A stretch of 64,000 nt of DNA from Cyathus striatus (Eukaryota > Basidiomycota > Agaricomycetes > Agaricales > Nidulariaceae), in NCBI GenBank assembly GCA_025738555.1, contig JAOVFP010000016.1, positions 1,674,001 to 1,738,000 of the forward strand, read 5' to 3'. Shown one piece after another: positions 46,511 through 59,160 of this stretch. Each line of letters begins with the position of its first letter. The stretch's first letter is position 1. Position numbers and translations under genes: made by a program. The notes below the pieces were generated by a model that made no database searches, was not told where the DNA came from, and worked only from the letters and a program-made list of their open reading frames with translations.

Positions 46511-47770
46511 AAGCTTTAAATTATTGAAATAATAAGGGTTCAGCTGTAGAACAGAAACTACTATATACCGAGTGGATAAGTGAACTAGGAAATAAACAAA
46601 TCCCTTTTCCTAGTTTTTTTTTCATGAGTCTTTGAGTTTGTTGACCTGCACCCGGTAGTTCACATGACCTTCGCGTTATTGTCACGTGGTGGGAAGTCCA
46701 CTTCTGCGGGTCTTAGGTCCGATGCTCGATATCTAACCAACGGCCCTGAACGTTTGAACTCTCGACTTGCGGTCTCCTCCCAATTATCCAGCAATTATCA
46801 GCTTCTCGTAGCTTCATTATCGCTAGGTAAAGAGATTTATTATTTTGAAAACACTAGAGCACCAAGAAATCCCCTTAGCCTACACTTCTCGGGTTCTTGA
46901 GTTGTTCTTGAGTCTAAGTTCAAGAATCAATTCGTCACACAAATCGCAGCATTATATCATTCTTCTAAAGACACTAGACCGGAGAATGATTATGCAAAAG
47001 GCCTGAAAGTAGCTCCTTCACTCAAGTCCATCCAAACCATACTGTACGTGATAATGTATAGCCTTCTAAGTTCTAGCTCATTAACCAATATGCTCTTCCT
47101 AACACCCTGATTGAATGGAATATGTCTCCTTTCATGTTGCGCGTAAGCCCGCATAAGTGCTGGATTAGGACTGCCGTACACTATGACCCCGTCATTAAGG
47201 AAAGATGACAAACGGAACTCGCCCACTGCTACACACCGCAGTGACCGCACCATACATAGTACACGAAGCGTACCAACGGTCGGACCCATTAACGGTAACA
47301 AAAGAACATGTGCATATTGTGTATGCACTCTTGTGTGCGCACCAGTTTCTCCGTCCTTTCATTTGATTACTTAATCGTTCTTAATTGCATTCAAAGTTCA
47401 CGCATTTCGTTACACGCGTTCTCAGAATGTTCTTCAAGGTTGCATTCCTCAATTGTTAAAAACCCTGGTCCGAGGACCAGGAGACCTACTGCTCCCATCT
47501 TCCCTACTTCTAAAGGTAATAGCAGTTAGTATTCGGACATGCATCTCAGGTATCTTCCGTTTGCTGGCTCGGTAGTCGGAGGGTCCACTTCACAGTCCGC
47601 GAACCATGAAAACAACCCCCACATGAGGGCACCGATCAGATCATCACCTACACATACTACCTAGCGCTCAAGGGGGATTGGAGCAAAAGCCGCCGCTCGC
47701 ATTCTTACCCTAATTTGACACGGCACAAAAAAATAGGCGTAGAATGCAATCATTTGCTAGGCCGCTCCAG
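46511..47770. other. No gene seen
   Basis: Sequence between the P450 pair and the FHA gene. A 112-residue minus frame (46990-47328) and a 78-residue plus frame (46664-46900) lack recognisable motifs. Confidence 0.35.
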
Positions 47771-47780
47771 TATATAAATA
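47771..47780 (+). promoter_or_regulatory. TATA box upstream of the FHA gene
   Basis: TATATAAATA follows GCCGCTCCAG and lies 127 bp before the ATG. A pyrimidine-rich stretch (TTATCTCTCTTGGGCTTTTG) lies between, as is usual near fungal transcription starts. Confidence 0.5.
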
Positions 47781-47906
47781 CCGACTACAAGAACTAGCTG
47801 GAATAGAAGCGAATACTTCGCGCACTTTTGTTATTATCTCTCTTGGGCTTTTGTTGTCTTCTTGGTATACCCGACTTTGCCTTCTACCCTTTATCTCTAC
47901 ACTATC

Positions 47907-48649
47907 ATGAACATTCTCAGTGGCCTTCCAATCGTTAGTCTCGCACCCGTAACTGGAAGCTTCAGATTTGATACAAAACGCATCTCTCTTGCCCGTGGAG
48001 TACGAGTCATTCTAGGATCGGAAAACGTCGACACAGGACATGTTGCCTCTCCACAAAATGGCTGGTTCGCCGCTAGGCCTACCGATGATGATTCTATTGG
48101 AAACGTTTCCCCGTTGCCTCTTAGTTCTAGCCATGTGGAACTAAGAGTTAACAATGGACAGGTACGTGCTACTAACACCATTTCCTCGTATATATCATTT
48201 GTGGTCTCGACTTCACTTCGGTGGTTGGCCAGTCCGAATTGGACCATTAAGTGTACTAAGCCTCTTCCTCTATGTGATTTGTATCGACTCTTGTTGTCAC
48301 ACGACTAACGTATGTCTTACTAGGTGGTCATTCGCGATCTCGACTCCCCCTTTGGGACATTTGTAAACAATGTCAAGATTACTGCAGAAACAACGCTGAA
48401 TGATGGGGACATTGTTGTATGTTGCAATACCTTTCGTGTTCTACAATTTTCTTTCAACATCCCCAATGCATGGTGTCCACATGCATTCTTGTTTCCCTGG
48501 TTCCTTTTTAGATGTGTGGCAAAGTACTGATATAATTCTGTTGCCAGAGACTCGGTTCCCCCATACCCAGGAACAGTAGAACACCAGCGTACATTACCGA
48601 CGATCACCTTAAACCAATCATTGCAAAGATTACGATTTTGGGATCATGA
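47907..48649 (+). CDS. Small FHA-domain protein
   Basis: Exons 47907-48161, 48324-48416 and 48548-48649 (introns 162 and 131 bp) give 149 residues. The FHA signature is visible: RISLARGVRVILGSE (the G-R strand region, with G-S-E in place of GR), LPLSSSHVELRVNNGQ (the S-x-x-H loop that contacts phosphothreonine) and VVIRDLDSPFGTFVNNVKI (the G-T-x-x-N turn). It ends RNSRTPAYITDDHLKPIIAK then ITILGS-stop. FHA domains bind phosphothreonine peptides. Here the domain is nearly the whole protein, whereas most fungal relatives continue with long tails, so it is either a stand-alone adaptor or 3'-truncated. The exon 3 acceptor was chosen because only the AG at 48546-48547 keeps the frame. Confidence 0.7.
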
Positions 48650-51600
48650 GAAACACTACTTGCCTCTTATCTAATTTTTCATGGCATTGATCGGCGTCAA
48701 TGGACATATACAACACATGCTATGACTTCTTTGTGTATTTTGAAACTTCTCCGCGTTGTTGTAGTCATATTTTGATTTCTTTCCTTATGTTATACCTTCG
48801 CTTGAAGGATAGAACATTCCATCACCCGTGTACTCGTCCATACATTTCTCAGCAAGGATGGACACTAGGTATACATATGTATCACTAAACATGCATTACA
48901 GTATTTTTAGATGGTCGGTAGCGTGTTCTATAAAGCTCTTTGAAGTGAAATCGAACGTTGCTGGTGTATATTTATAAGTATATGAGTACTAAGAAATTAC
49001 ACGAATTCCTTATCTAATTACCTGCGCAACAGGCCAAGTGGCATGCACTTGAAGCACACTGGTATAGCCTTGTAGGTGGGATTATAGGAGATCTCCGACG
49101 TATAATTCTACAAACCTAATACGAAATCCAACATCCCTTGGCTGCAGCCTGTTGCATGATGCCCTTCTGTTCAACTTCTGTTTGTAAACCGGTAGACGCT
49201 CAGGGACAGCAACTTCCTTTCACGGAGCGGAAACTTTAATTATCCACGCAATCTAAACACCGCGCCAATCAGGTCGGCTGACTGTCCAGCAATTTCCAGT
49301 TTAAGACCTCATATTCCAGACGATTTTCTACAAAAAAATCTGCTCGTATCAGAAGGTATTAAGAAATTCTCGAACACGTTCTGGGTCTGCATTATGGTGG
49401 ACTACTAGGCTCAGGCCAGGAAAACTAAAGCATTGTCGTAGCGTTGTAAGTGTATAGACACCACGTCTGCTGGTGTTTAGATCTCAGATCTTAGGGCTTA
49501 AGCTATAGGTGTCCGTCCCAGTACTTTCCATATCGTTCGTATGTATTCTAACAGATTTTAATCTAGTCGATATTTTCTTTGCGATACCACGCCACAATAT
49601 TTATCTCATACTTACGTTTCGAAATTGTATTTCAACTATCTTATCTAATCTGGTCAAGCCCTGGGGAGTTAGTGCGTTAGTTATCAGATTATTCAACTTC
49701 CAGTCCACCTAGTAAACTTCGCAAATTCTGATTGAATCCATTTAACAATATACATAATCAGTCTTCTTCACGGAGCCCCGAGGAATCCCATTCGTCTCTT
49801 ATGACTAGTGATTGACAATAAGTAAGATACTTCAAAACGGAAGCGTAGTTGATGCGGTATCTCGTACGATCAGTATCCATGAGAAAGTCCCGCTGTCATC
49901 GAGGGAAAAAAACACGCGATGGGAAGAGAAGGAGGAGGCCGGAACATCTGAGAGTCTAAAAGCTTCGTCGATGGTGGAAGCGCAGGTAGGGCCTGACGTT
50001 TGGTACCGGAGTTCGTTCCGGACTTGCTATGGTGTATTTCGATTTTCTAAGTTGAATTTGGTTTGAGCAGCACTCACAAACCATTCGAACGAGCGAAAAT
50101 AAGGTTATATGATGTCTGGAATATGCATGTATTGACGACCGTTCTGCGTCAAATACCCAACAGCACTGAGGTGTAATACTGAGTGCTGTGTAAGACATCA
50201 TTTCTAAGCGATGAACTTGAACTTGTGGTCCTTGTAGTCTATTATATGACTCCATGTTAATGTGTGATATAATATTACTCGCAGCTCGTTGTCCGATACG
50301 CATCCGACTGTTTGTAAGAGCAAAAACGTCATTCAAAGTGCTCTAATGGAGGCTGAAAAGTCGCGAGTGCCGCGTAATAAGGCCAACCATTTGAACGTAT
50401 TTCGGCTACTACTGTGATCCTAGAGCTTGAATCAAACCAGAGAAAGGCAAATATGAACAAGGTGGACCCTTGCAGAACGTGTTCCCTTTCCGTCTGTAGT
50501 TACATTGGCAGAGCAGATAAGTAGGAGGCATACTTTTTCCGGCTCTCGGTTCGACTACAACCTAGCCGAATAATACCATTGTAGAAGGTTCGAGGATATA
50601 TATGCAAGAGGCTCTCAAGCCTCCATGTAATACTATTATAATTGTATTTCCGTATATTAAGACTGTATACACACATATTTTGGTTTTTTTCCTTAATAAC
50701 ATCCGCGAGAAAAGAAAAATCTGAGTCCAAGAATTTTGAGCCCTCGGGCGGGATATCCGAGTGGTGCAGAACGCCATGTACATATTGGCATTATGTATGA
50801 CGATGCGCAGCATTACTAGATGTCATGGAAGTGCACGCTTATTTCTGTGGGTCCGATTTGTTCAAGGTTTGCCGTCACCGAACAGCCTTGTGAAATGACA
50901 TGGAACATGTTTGCAATACTGTAAGTAGGTATGCCTGCAGAAAGGAGGTCGTAATCCCCGAATCACCGGGTAATTAACGTCACTATAGTATGCTAGATCC
51001 CTGTACGACAAGCAAGTAATTAACAAGAACGATATAAATTTACAGTTTGTAGCGAATTCCATGTATCTTGTATCAAGTGTTCACTGTCAACCCAAGCATA
51101 GTTCCGGTCTCGAAAGTTCGGATTTAGAAGATACTTTCATTTGTGTAATATGGACTTGAAAAGACCTGCGAAGTGTTCTAACTCCACGCGTCAGGAGGAT
51201 AGGCATTAGAATATTGTAAAGATATTTGACCCTTGAAACCGACACTTATCCAGAAGCTAAGCAAGTAGCAGTGTGGACGGGGTCCTTCGGAATCTACCTT
51301 AACTTCTAAGAGTGGGATTTTACCGAAAAACACTTCGACGAAGCAAGTGAACTTTATTAGTGTTCTGCTTCATTAATGATCGCCGTGGTAGCTTGAAGAC
51401 CCGAGGGTGAATGTCGCATTTCACCTCGGTTCACATTACACCGGAACTGAGCGACCACCTCGGTGCAGCCCTGTGGTCCTGTGGATGTCAAGGACAGCAG
51501 AGCTTGAATAATATGCAAATTAACAACTCAGCATGACAGCAACTACAACCGCTCTCGGGGGTAATAATTTCCTGGTTCATATTGTTCTTCTGCCCTTAAC

Positions 51601-52364
51601 ATCGTGAAGATGAGGCTACTTTTAAGTTGATTGACCGTCGAGTTCTTGAGATGGTAGCAGAGTATATATAGTCTGTAAGAAGTTAACCAATCACAAGTAG
51701 AAAAATGAGCGTGTTCCAAGTGGGATTGATGCCATCACAGTCATAGAAAATACAAATAGGCATGGATAAAGCTTACCAGACAGGTCACACAATGTGGGTT
51801 TCCGGGTGACCGGTAATTGCTATCAATAGCTCATCGACCTGTCAAGCCTCGCGTTAAAGTATTAAACGATTATGCGAAAGATATTCCTAGTCGATGTTGG
51901 GAAGTGGATGAATGGCACTGCCCTTAGCCATTAGTATACGCTCAGGAGGATGCTGACCTCCGTTAAGGATTCACCCAATCATGAATAGCAGCGCCGATGC
52001 TTCTAACCCTCTGGGGCCGATATTAGACCCCAAAAGAACGAACCAGGTTTACTAGAAATACCATTAAAAAGAATTATAAGCTTCTTGGGCGGCCGATATA
52101 CTATAAATACCTTCTAATCCTTCTGTGACTGTTAGAATTATATTCAGCTTAGTCCGAGCTCCAAGCTCGGTCGCCGCTAGAAGATTATATTCATTCACCT
52201 TATGGATTTTGATGTATGTATGCGAAATACCTTAATCAAACGCGAAAGTCTATTGCTTTTGTCTTGCTGAACATAGCTTGAAGTTGAGTCAACGCCTCCG
52301 GAGGGTCGTAGAAGGTGAGGTTACTGTGAGAATGGTAGGACTTTGAAGGAGAAATTACACCCCG
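48650..52364. other. No recognisable gene over 3.7 kb
   Basis: Mixed composition, with frames up to 126 residues on both strands but no motif, splice-consistent exon chain or repeat structure that I could recognise. A stretch near 50755 (ATATCCGAGTGGTGCAGAAC) recalls a tRNA D-arm but no tRNA can be completed. Confidence 0.35.
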
Positions 52365-52566
52365 TCTTTGGTTCGTAGCCCCATACGTGCTTCCGAAGAA
52401 ACAATCAGTTCCGACGGATCCATTAGTGCTTCATCTGTTGGAAGATATTTTAGGCACTTTCTTCCTTGCAACGAGAAGATTCCAGTCCTGCCATTCCACG
52501 GTCCAAAGCCATGTGTGGTCTTCCATGTGGAACGGATAGCTATTGTTATAGCTGTACCTATAAACG
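52365..52566 (-). other. Possible C-terminal exon, unknown protein
   Basis: On the minus strand, after an AG at TTTATAG, an open stretch reads TAITIAIRSTWKTTHGFGPW through PSELIVSSEARMGLRTKDGV to a TAA. It has a coding-like composition, but no upstream exon was found and no family is recognised. Confidence 0.25.
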
Positions 52567-55566
52567 TGAGCAATAACGTACATCCTTGTACATTCAAATT
52601 CAGTGCAGTTCATACCAGTTCAACTACATTTCCGTTGAATTAACCTCGAACATTTCACGGGCTTGTATTTCTTGCTCAATGAAGAAAATTGTTTTCCTGT
52701 TTTCCATTGTATGTGTTGGATGCAATCATAACATGACATGCCATGTGGTTATCTTCTACTTAGATCTAATTCAGGTTCGGAATTATGATGACGAACATGG
52801 GGTTTTATTAAAATTTTAAGCCTTGGATATCTGATTGACAGGCATATTGATGTCACAATAACGGGGAGGGAAAAACGATTCTTACCCATATTCTGGGCTT
52901 ACCGTACAACCGATACTACATCCACGATATGCTACTGTAATTGGCTTTAGTTTCCGGCGGCATCTTTTGAATACAAGAAGGCAATAAATATGAAAGCCTT
53001 GAGGTCCAGGAAGCTTGCTACGGAAGTATTTTTAATCTATTCAGAAAATACCCAATTTTAAATGCAGTATTGATGCAAAAATATAATTGTAGCGTCAGAT
53101 CTGCCAGTATCTGCAAAATCTTGGAGGAATTGAATTCGGACATGAGACGGATAGACACGTTTAGAGATACGAAGGCTTGAAAAGATTTGTAATATTATCG
53201 AGTGAAGATCGCAAGTTGATTGCAATTTTCAAGTAAACGTAAGATATTGAGCCTGAATATTGAAATTTGAGTGAGTGAACTACAATTGAGAAAGGTTGTA
53301 CCTTCGAAAGATCAAAGGGCATGGATAATGCTGTGCATAGGGATGAGAACCCGGAATACTTAACTTGTATCGGAGCTGCCGGACTGCCGGAGCCGGAGTC
53401 AGATTACATTCCACACGTGGGGGTTCGAACCTGTCCGAACAGGTCCGAACTTCCGAAATCTTGCAACTTTGGCCCTCCCTTCTCCCTACAGACTGTACTT
53501 ATTGTTACTCTCTCTCATTTTCCGCAAATCCAGCCACCATACTTGTGAATAACACTTGACCTGTGGCGGTAGGGTACAAACATGTTCCAGTTTTTGAAGG
53601 CCGGTTGAACGTCGCTAGCCAAAGATACAATCGACTTGCAATCGACAATATGAAGACGCCTTCATGCGAAAGTTCTACGAGCTCGGTCGGAAGGCGTGTT
53701 TATGAACGTGTTTTTCTGACCTGCAAGGTTGTTGAGCGGGGAAAAATGGTTAGGGAAATGGTGCGAAGAAGGATGCGCGGTGGTTGTATTCTTTCTGTTT
53801 CTTCTGTAAGTCCTCCCACCACTGAGTTAGCCTTATTTTGTGACTTGTCGCGTTCTTACTCATCTATTCTATCAGGCTATAAAGTTGTCTAATTTGTATA
53901 CGTACGCGAGTAATGTTATTTCTTGCCTTAGGCTTCGTTATGCTGGAGTTTGAGATAGGGGAACTTGCTTTGTTACCAGTTCTCGTTGGCCGAATGGATC
54001 ATCGCAGGCAGTGGCTTTGTACCGAGGAGTCTATCATTTATCCTCCTTCCTGGACAGTATATTGTGCTGGTAACTGGGCAGAACATCCGGCTTCATAGGC
54101 GTTTCTGCGTCTCACAGCCTACAAGAAGGTATGTCTCGTTTGGCCCCTCAACTTAACGTGTCTAGCTTGCATCTGATGTAGATTGCAGCATTTCCACGCA
54201 CTCGCTAAGTGTACTGAACTGGAGTCGCGAACGTTGAATATAGACGTACTTAGGGAGTGTGAGGTAGAAGTGAGAGGCTGTGGCCTACTTCTCGGTTCTC
54301 GAGAGCTGCTATCAGTTTATGTGGTAGACTGTCTGGCTAGTGGACTCCTCTTCGAGCTTTCGTTAGTACTGGGAAAGGTTAAGATGGTACTGGTACTGGT
54401 ACGCGTCCGGCAGTTTCTCATGTACCAGTACTACTGATTCATCCACATAGGTCATTCCCATAGTTCAGACCTCAGACTCCGTGGAAACGCGAAGGTACCG
54501 GAGCTGGGGCCTCAATCTCATCCCGAGTTAGGGTTCCTCCTTCGAGGTACGCATAGCAGGGCTCTTCTTTTAGCCTAATGTTGGCTTTTCATCCCCTGAC
54601 CGACAATCGCGGTGACAATGAAGGTGCGCCTTCTCTTTATTATATTCAGCACTAGAATGCTGACTACCGCTCGTAGTTCTATTCATATGTCTAACACCTA
54701 GGCTTAAGCACACGTTACTGGTCGCTAAATTCGTCATATGGCGTAGAAAGAAGGGGTTCGGTTTGGAGGGCTTATGCAATGGCATGGGTACGTAACTTCG
54801 TTCGGTTTCTCCTGTACTAATAACCTGATAACCCTGCATAAGTAGATCCTTTCGACTTTTCAATGTCGGGCTCAAGTGGTCATAACGTGGCTGCGAAGCA
54901 GAGCCTTCACCCACACTTTGGGAATCTCTCGACGATCGTCCCGCTGCGCGTTGAAGTCACAGCCCCTTCTGCTTTCACGGCACTAGGAGGCTGATTTACA
55001 CACATAGATCCTTTTCATTCTAAGAACCACGCGCTCGTCGCTCCCGTTTTTCGACATCTCTCAGATTTCGATGGTTGAGGTGTCTCTGGACTAGGACACG
55101 CTGTGGCGGCTGGCACCTGCAATGTCAAGTGCACAGGTATTGTTGGAACGACTGCCAGGGTGTGGTGGCCGGGGTTATGTCTCGTACTTTGAAAACCTTG
55201 GTCTTGCGAATGAAATCCTTCTTCGCCGGGGAAAAGGGGCGTGACGTTCTGCTTCAGGTTTCACGATATAACCTTGCATCGACATTTGACAATCCCAGCT
55301 AAGCATGATTGGGGTTTGCAGCTACTACGCTATACAAGGCTGCTTGTTGCAGGTATGTCTTTGTCTTTCATTCCTCCGTTACAAGTAGCTCACTTCATTC
55401 TGGGATAGTTACATTCCTCTCAACAGTCGAACGTCTAATATGAACGTTTTATAAATCGAAATTGTACTGAAGTTCGACACTGAGCTGGAGTGTTGGATCA
55501 CAACCTTCGTGCTACATACTTTAGTACTTAGTGTTGACTTAGCGCGTATAAGTATACATTATGCAT
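52567..55566. other. No established gene; scattered coding-like pieces
   Basis: A plus frame at 53965-54140 followed by a GTATGT...ATGTAG intron leads into 54183-54437 (DVLRECEVEVRGCGLLLGSR); at 55070-55250 another piece reads GRGYVSYFENLGLANEILLR between stops. These may be decayed genes. The 114-residue minus frame at 54570-54914 has no known motif. Confidence 0.3.
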
Positions 55567-57265
55567 TAGGGCTGCCAACCGTACCCGTACAAAACGGTTA
55601 CGGTTGTTACGGTACGGTGTCTAAAGCCGTACCGTACAGGCTGGTTAAATGGTGAATACGGTACGGGTACGGGACGGCTTTCACCCGTCAATAGCCGTAC
55701 TGTACAACCATGTACAGCCATAAGTACGGTTTTGTCTAATCACTCCAATCTGGCCCCAAGGAAAAATATTTGCTCTCAAGGTAATATCCAAATAACGCCT
55801 AACATGGTAAAGATAATGAAGATAACACTATCAAATCTAGCTGTGCACGCATCAGTGCATTATTCATGTTTGCTCTCTCCCTCTCACTTGTCCCCTCTTG
55901 CAGATTCCCTTCAATGCCAACACTTACCCATCACCTCAACACCACTATTACTCAACAGGACTCAAGATCATCGAGATAGTACACTACTAAGAGCCTCTGG
56001 ATACTGCAATTGGCTTTACTAATGGCTGTGTCATTGCCTCAAGTCTTCCTCCTGAAGTTTTATCCTTTAAAAATTTCTTTCAATTCATTGCCATGGCTTA
56101 TGTTTCACACTTAACCATTTTCTGCAGTATCCTACGACCCCAAATACTATTAATCTCTGTTGTTTTGACCATTTTCTGTTAAATAACCTCTTTATTCTAA
56201 TTTTCTATAAACCTATGTATCTACTTCCACCCAACTCATTGAATTTTTCCCCTCTTGAAGTCGAGTTTTGAGCTTCAATTTTCAATTTCAGGTTGTTGTC
56301 AGCACTCATGTCTTCCACTTTACCATTCTGATCTCAAAAATCCATCCAGTCATTGTGTTTGAACTTCATTTTGAAGTTCTTATTCCTTGTTATGTTCTCA
56401 ATGCTAAATTGTTGTTACTAATCACACTCTCGAGCACCATAGGACTCCCCAGTAAAACGGGCATTTTACAACTCACATACTTATTCTTTGCTTAGGCCTT
56501 AACGAGCACAACAATGTTGACTACCAAGAACTCAGGTGTGTATATTAGTTTTTATTTTATTTTGCCTGTATTTTTTATGCTAATTTCTCAATACAGATCC
56601 ATCCATCCATCAAAAATGTCCCAGAGATGGAACTCGTTATCAAGAGCTACTCAACACTGAGAAGCTCAATGGGTCTGGAGGCTTGAGAGTCACTTCAGGC
56701 CCCGGAATCCAATTAAACAACGTCAATCAAAGCCAAAGCCAGCTGCCAGCAATGCTGACTCTGATTCAACTGATATTGAGTTTTTTCCATCATTTGAAAA
56801 GAACTCAGACTCTGAAGGAGAAGTGGAGAACGATGGTGACGATGTTGTTATCATTAATGAGGTATGTTTTTACTTCATGTTTATTCATTAAATTTCACCA
56901 ACTGCTTCATAGATAGCCGCTTCTCTGCCAGAAAGCTAACCTCTAAGCAGAAGCACACTAAAGGGGTTTCCATGAAATTGGTAACAAAAATTATAAAATG
57001 CTACTTGTTTCGAGCACCTTACTATGTTTTTCATATTTTTCTTTTGTCTTATAGAAGTATTAATCTCGTTTTATTCATTCAAGTTCGAAAATAACATTAA
57101 TTAAGTATATATCAAAGCCGTACACCATCTACAGCCATATTTTTACCCATACCATACTGTAGAAGGTTCAAAAAACTTTGTACGGTATAGCTATGGCTGC
57201 CAACCATACTGTAAACGGCTTGCCTTATACAGCCATAAACCATTATGGTATGGTTGGCAGCCCTA
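55567..57265 (+). mobile_element. hAT-like element, first copy
   Basis: The left end is TAGGGCTGCCAACCGTACC and the right end GGTATGGTTGGCAGCCCTA, a 19-bp terminal inverted repeat. Subterminal regions are packed with CCGTACC/GGTACGG words (for example ACGGTACGGGTACGGGACGG), a different set from the TATCCG words of the hAT at 7516, though both begin TAGGG. At 1.7 kb it is too short for a whole transposase and holds only a remnant. The 8 bp on the left (TTATGCAT) and right (ACAATAAT) do not match. Confidence 0.65.
56590..56990 (+). pseudogene. N-terminal remnant of a hAT-type transposase
   Basis: Overlapping frames give PRNPIKQRQSKPKPAASNAD then an acidic, Ser-rich run (SDSTDIEFFPSFEKNSDSEG) and, after a GTATGT intron (about 56861-56911), IAASLPE. 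This is the kind of basic then acidic N-terminus seen in fungal hAT proteins. No catalytic or hATC region remains. Confidence 0.4.
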
Positions 57266-57305
57266 ACAATAATACTACAAGTATATTGAAATAATATCTA
57301 GTTAA

Positions 57306-57729
57306 ACACTTACTATTAGTTAGTACTCACCAATAATGCCAACAGGGCCAGTAAGTATGTGCGTGAGTTAGGAGTACTTACCAAGTTTCGAGTTGGGGAT
57401 CAACTAGTGCAAGCATGTTTGTACTTTCAATGTATGTTGACTCTTGCCTCCTTATATGCTTTTCAATGAAGTGGAGCCATGGAGCACTCTTACAAATGCC
57501 TGAGGCTAACCCTCGGGCATGGATCTGGAGTGCCCTTGGGCATTTGTAAGAGTACTCCATGGCTCCACTTCATTGAAAAGCATATAAGGAGGCACGATTC
57601 TTCATTACATTAGAAGTCTCAACCCACTTGGGCTAGTTGAGTCCCAACTTGAAACTACTTAGTATGTACATGAATTAGAAGTACATACCTACTGGCATAG
57701 TTAGTGCATACTATCTAATAGTGAGTGTA
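57306..57729. repeat. Foldback element with a 55-bp-arm hairpin
   Basis: The core arms 57446-57500 and 57539-57593 are reverse complements with essentially one mismatch (GAGCACTC against GAGTACTC) around a 38-bp loop: GCCTCCTTATATGCTTTTCA pairs with TGAAAAGCATATAAGGAGGC. Weaker pairing continues outward (GAGTTGGGGATCAACTAG with CTAGTTGAGTCCCAACTT) to ACACTTACTATTAG at 57307 and CTAATAGTGAGTGT at 57728. The transcript would form a long hairpin. It may be a MITE; no coding frame. Confidence 0.75.
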
Positions 57730-58114
57730 TAAGATGTCATTTCCCTACATTTAGGTATTCTAACATTTCATAACCTGTAAATATTATCAACGTGTAGGCT
57801 ACTAAAGTAAATCTGTATAAGTACTAGTAATATTCAAATAATAAATGTATTTTTTTTAACAAGAGTCAATGTTGTATTAGATATGTATGTACGGTTTAAA
57901 AATGGTTTACATTACTTAGTGGCTAGATGATGTATCATTCTGATCTGTCCTGAAACATTACAATCTGTTCTGAACATCCTAATTACCCCTGATTATTATT
58001 ATTACTGTCATGTAAAGCCATATCAACTTGATCACCATTGATCATTTCTATTGCTACTGACCGAGAATATCCTACTGAGCAGTAGCTGATATAGCAGATA
58101 GATACATTTTCAAA

Positions 58115-58964
58115 AACAACAATTTAGCATTGAGAATGTAACAAGGAATAAGAACTTCAAAATGAAGTTCAAACACAATGACTGGATGGATTTTTGAGAT
58201 CAGAATGGTAAAGCGGAAGACATGAGTGCTGACAACAACCTGAAATTGAAAATTGAAGCTCAAAACTCGACTTCAAGAGGGGAAAAATTCAATGAGTTGG
58301 GTGGAAGTAGATACATAGGTTTATAGAAAATTAGAATAAAGAGGTTATTTAACAGAAAATGGTCAAAACAACAGAGATTAATAGTATTTGGGGTCGTAGG
58401 ATACTGCAGAAAATGGTTAAGTGTGAAACATAAGCCATGGCAATGAATTGAAAGAAATTTTTAAAGGATAAAACTTCAGGAGGAAGACTTGAGGCAATGA
58501 CACAGCCATTAGTAAAGCCAATTGCAGTATCCAGAGGCTCTTAGTAGTGTACTATCTCGATGATCTTGAGTCCTGTTGAGTAATAGTGGTGTTAAGGTGA
58601 TGGGTAAGTGTTGGCATTGAAGGGAATCTGCAGGAGGGGACAAGTGAGAGGGAGAGAGCAAACATGAATAATGCACTGATGCGTGCACAGCTAGATTTGA
58701 TAGTGTTATCTTCATTATCTTTACCATGTTAGGCGTTATTTGGATATTACCTTGAGAGCAAATATTTTTCCTTGGGGCCAGATTGGAGTGATTAGACAAA
58801 ACCGTACTTATGGCTGTACATGGTTGTACGGTACAGCTATTGACGGGTGAAAGCCGTCCCATACCCATACCGTATTCACCACTTAACCAGCCTGTATGGT
58901 ATGGCTTTGGACACCGTACCATAACAACCATAACTGTTTTGTACAGGTACAGTTGGCAGCCCTA
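58115..58964 (-). mobile_element. hAT-like element arm, second copy in inverted orientation
   Basis: The reverse complement of this 850-bp stretch matches 55567-56416 almost base for base (TAGGGCTGCCAAC..GTAC at the outer end through AATGCTAAATTGTTGTT at the inner end). The outer terminus is followed by ATTATTGT (58965-58972), the reverse complement of the ACAATAAT that follows the right end of the first copy at 57266-57273. Confidence 0.75.
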
Positions 58965-58993
58965 ATTATTGTTGTGTAGATTAAAGGACATTT

Positions 58994-59160
58994 GTATGGA
59001 AAGCCTAACAACCACGCTCAAAAGCATCAAATAAAATTGAGTTCCGACATTCAGCATCACGGCTTCTCAGTTAGATATTTCAGTTTCGGATTCAGGCTTT
59101 CAGTTTCACTTAATACACTCAGGGTCAAATAAGCGAGACCCTGCATTTCCGAGCAGCACA
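58994..59160 (+). repeat. Degenerate terminal arm of the 21.7-kb TIR family
   Basis: It starts TATGGAAAGCCTAACAACCA and continues GCTCAAAAGCATCAAAT, CACGGCTTCTCAGTT and CACTTAATACACTCAGGGTC, paralleling 21700-21840. It confirms the terminus of that family. No partner arm was found nearby. Confidence 0.65.

Noticed and set aside
50745..50820. tRNA gene
   Set aside because: Only a D-arm-like GAGTGGTGCAGAAC is present. No T-arm GTTC and no acceptor pairing.
54570..54914. Ribosomal RNA fragment or 114-residue gene
   Set aside because: The frame recalls antisense-rDNA peptides at first glance, but the DNA does not contain any conserved rRNA block that I can recognise, and no domain is visible.
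55567..58964. A single 3.4-kb transposon with 850-bp TIRs
   Set aside because: The flanks TTATGCAT and ATTATTGT do not form a target duplication, and a complete right terminus (GGCAGCCCTA) already exists at 57265. Reported instead as two copies in an unusual arrangement.
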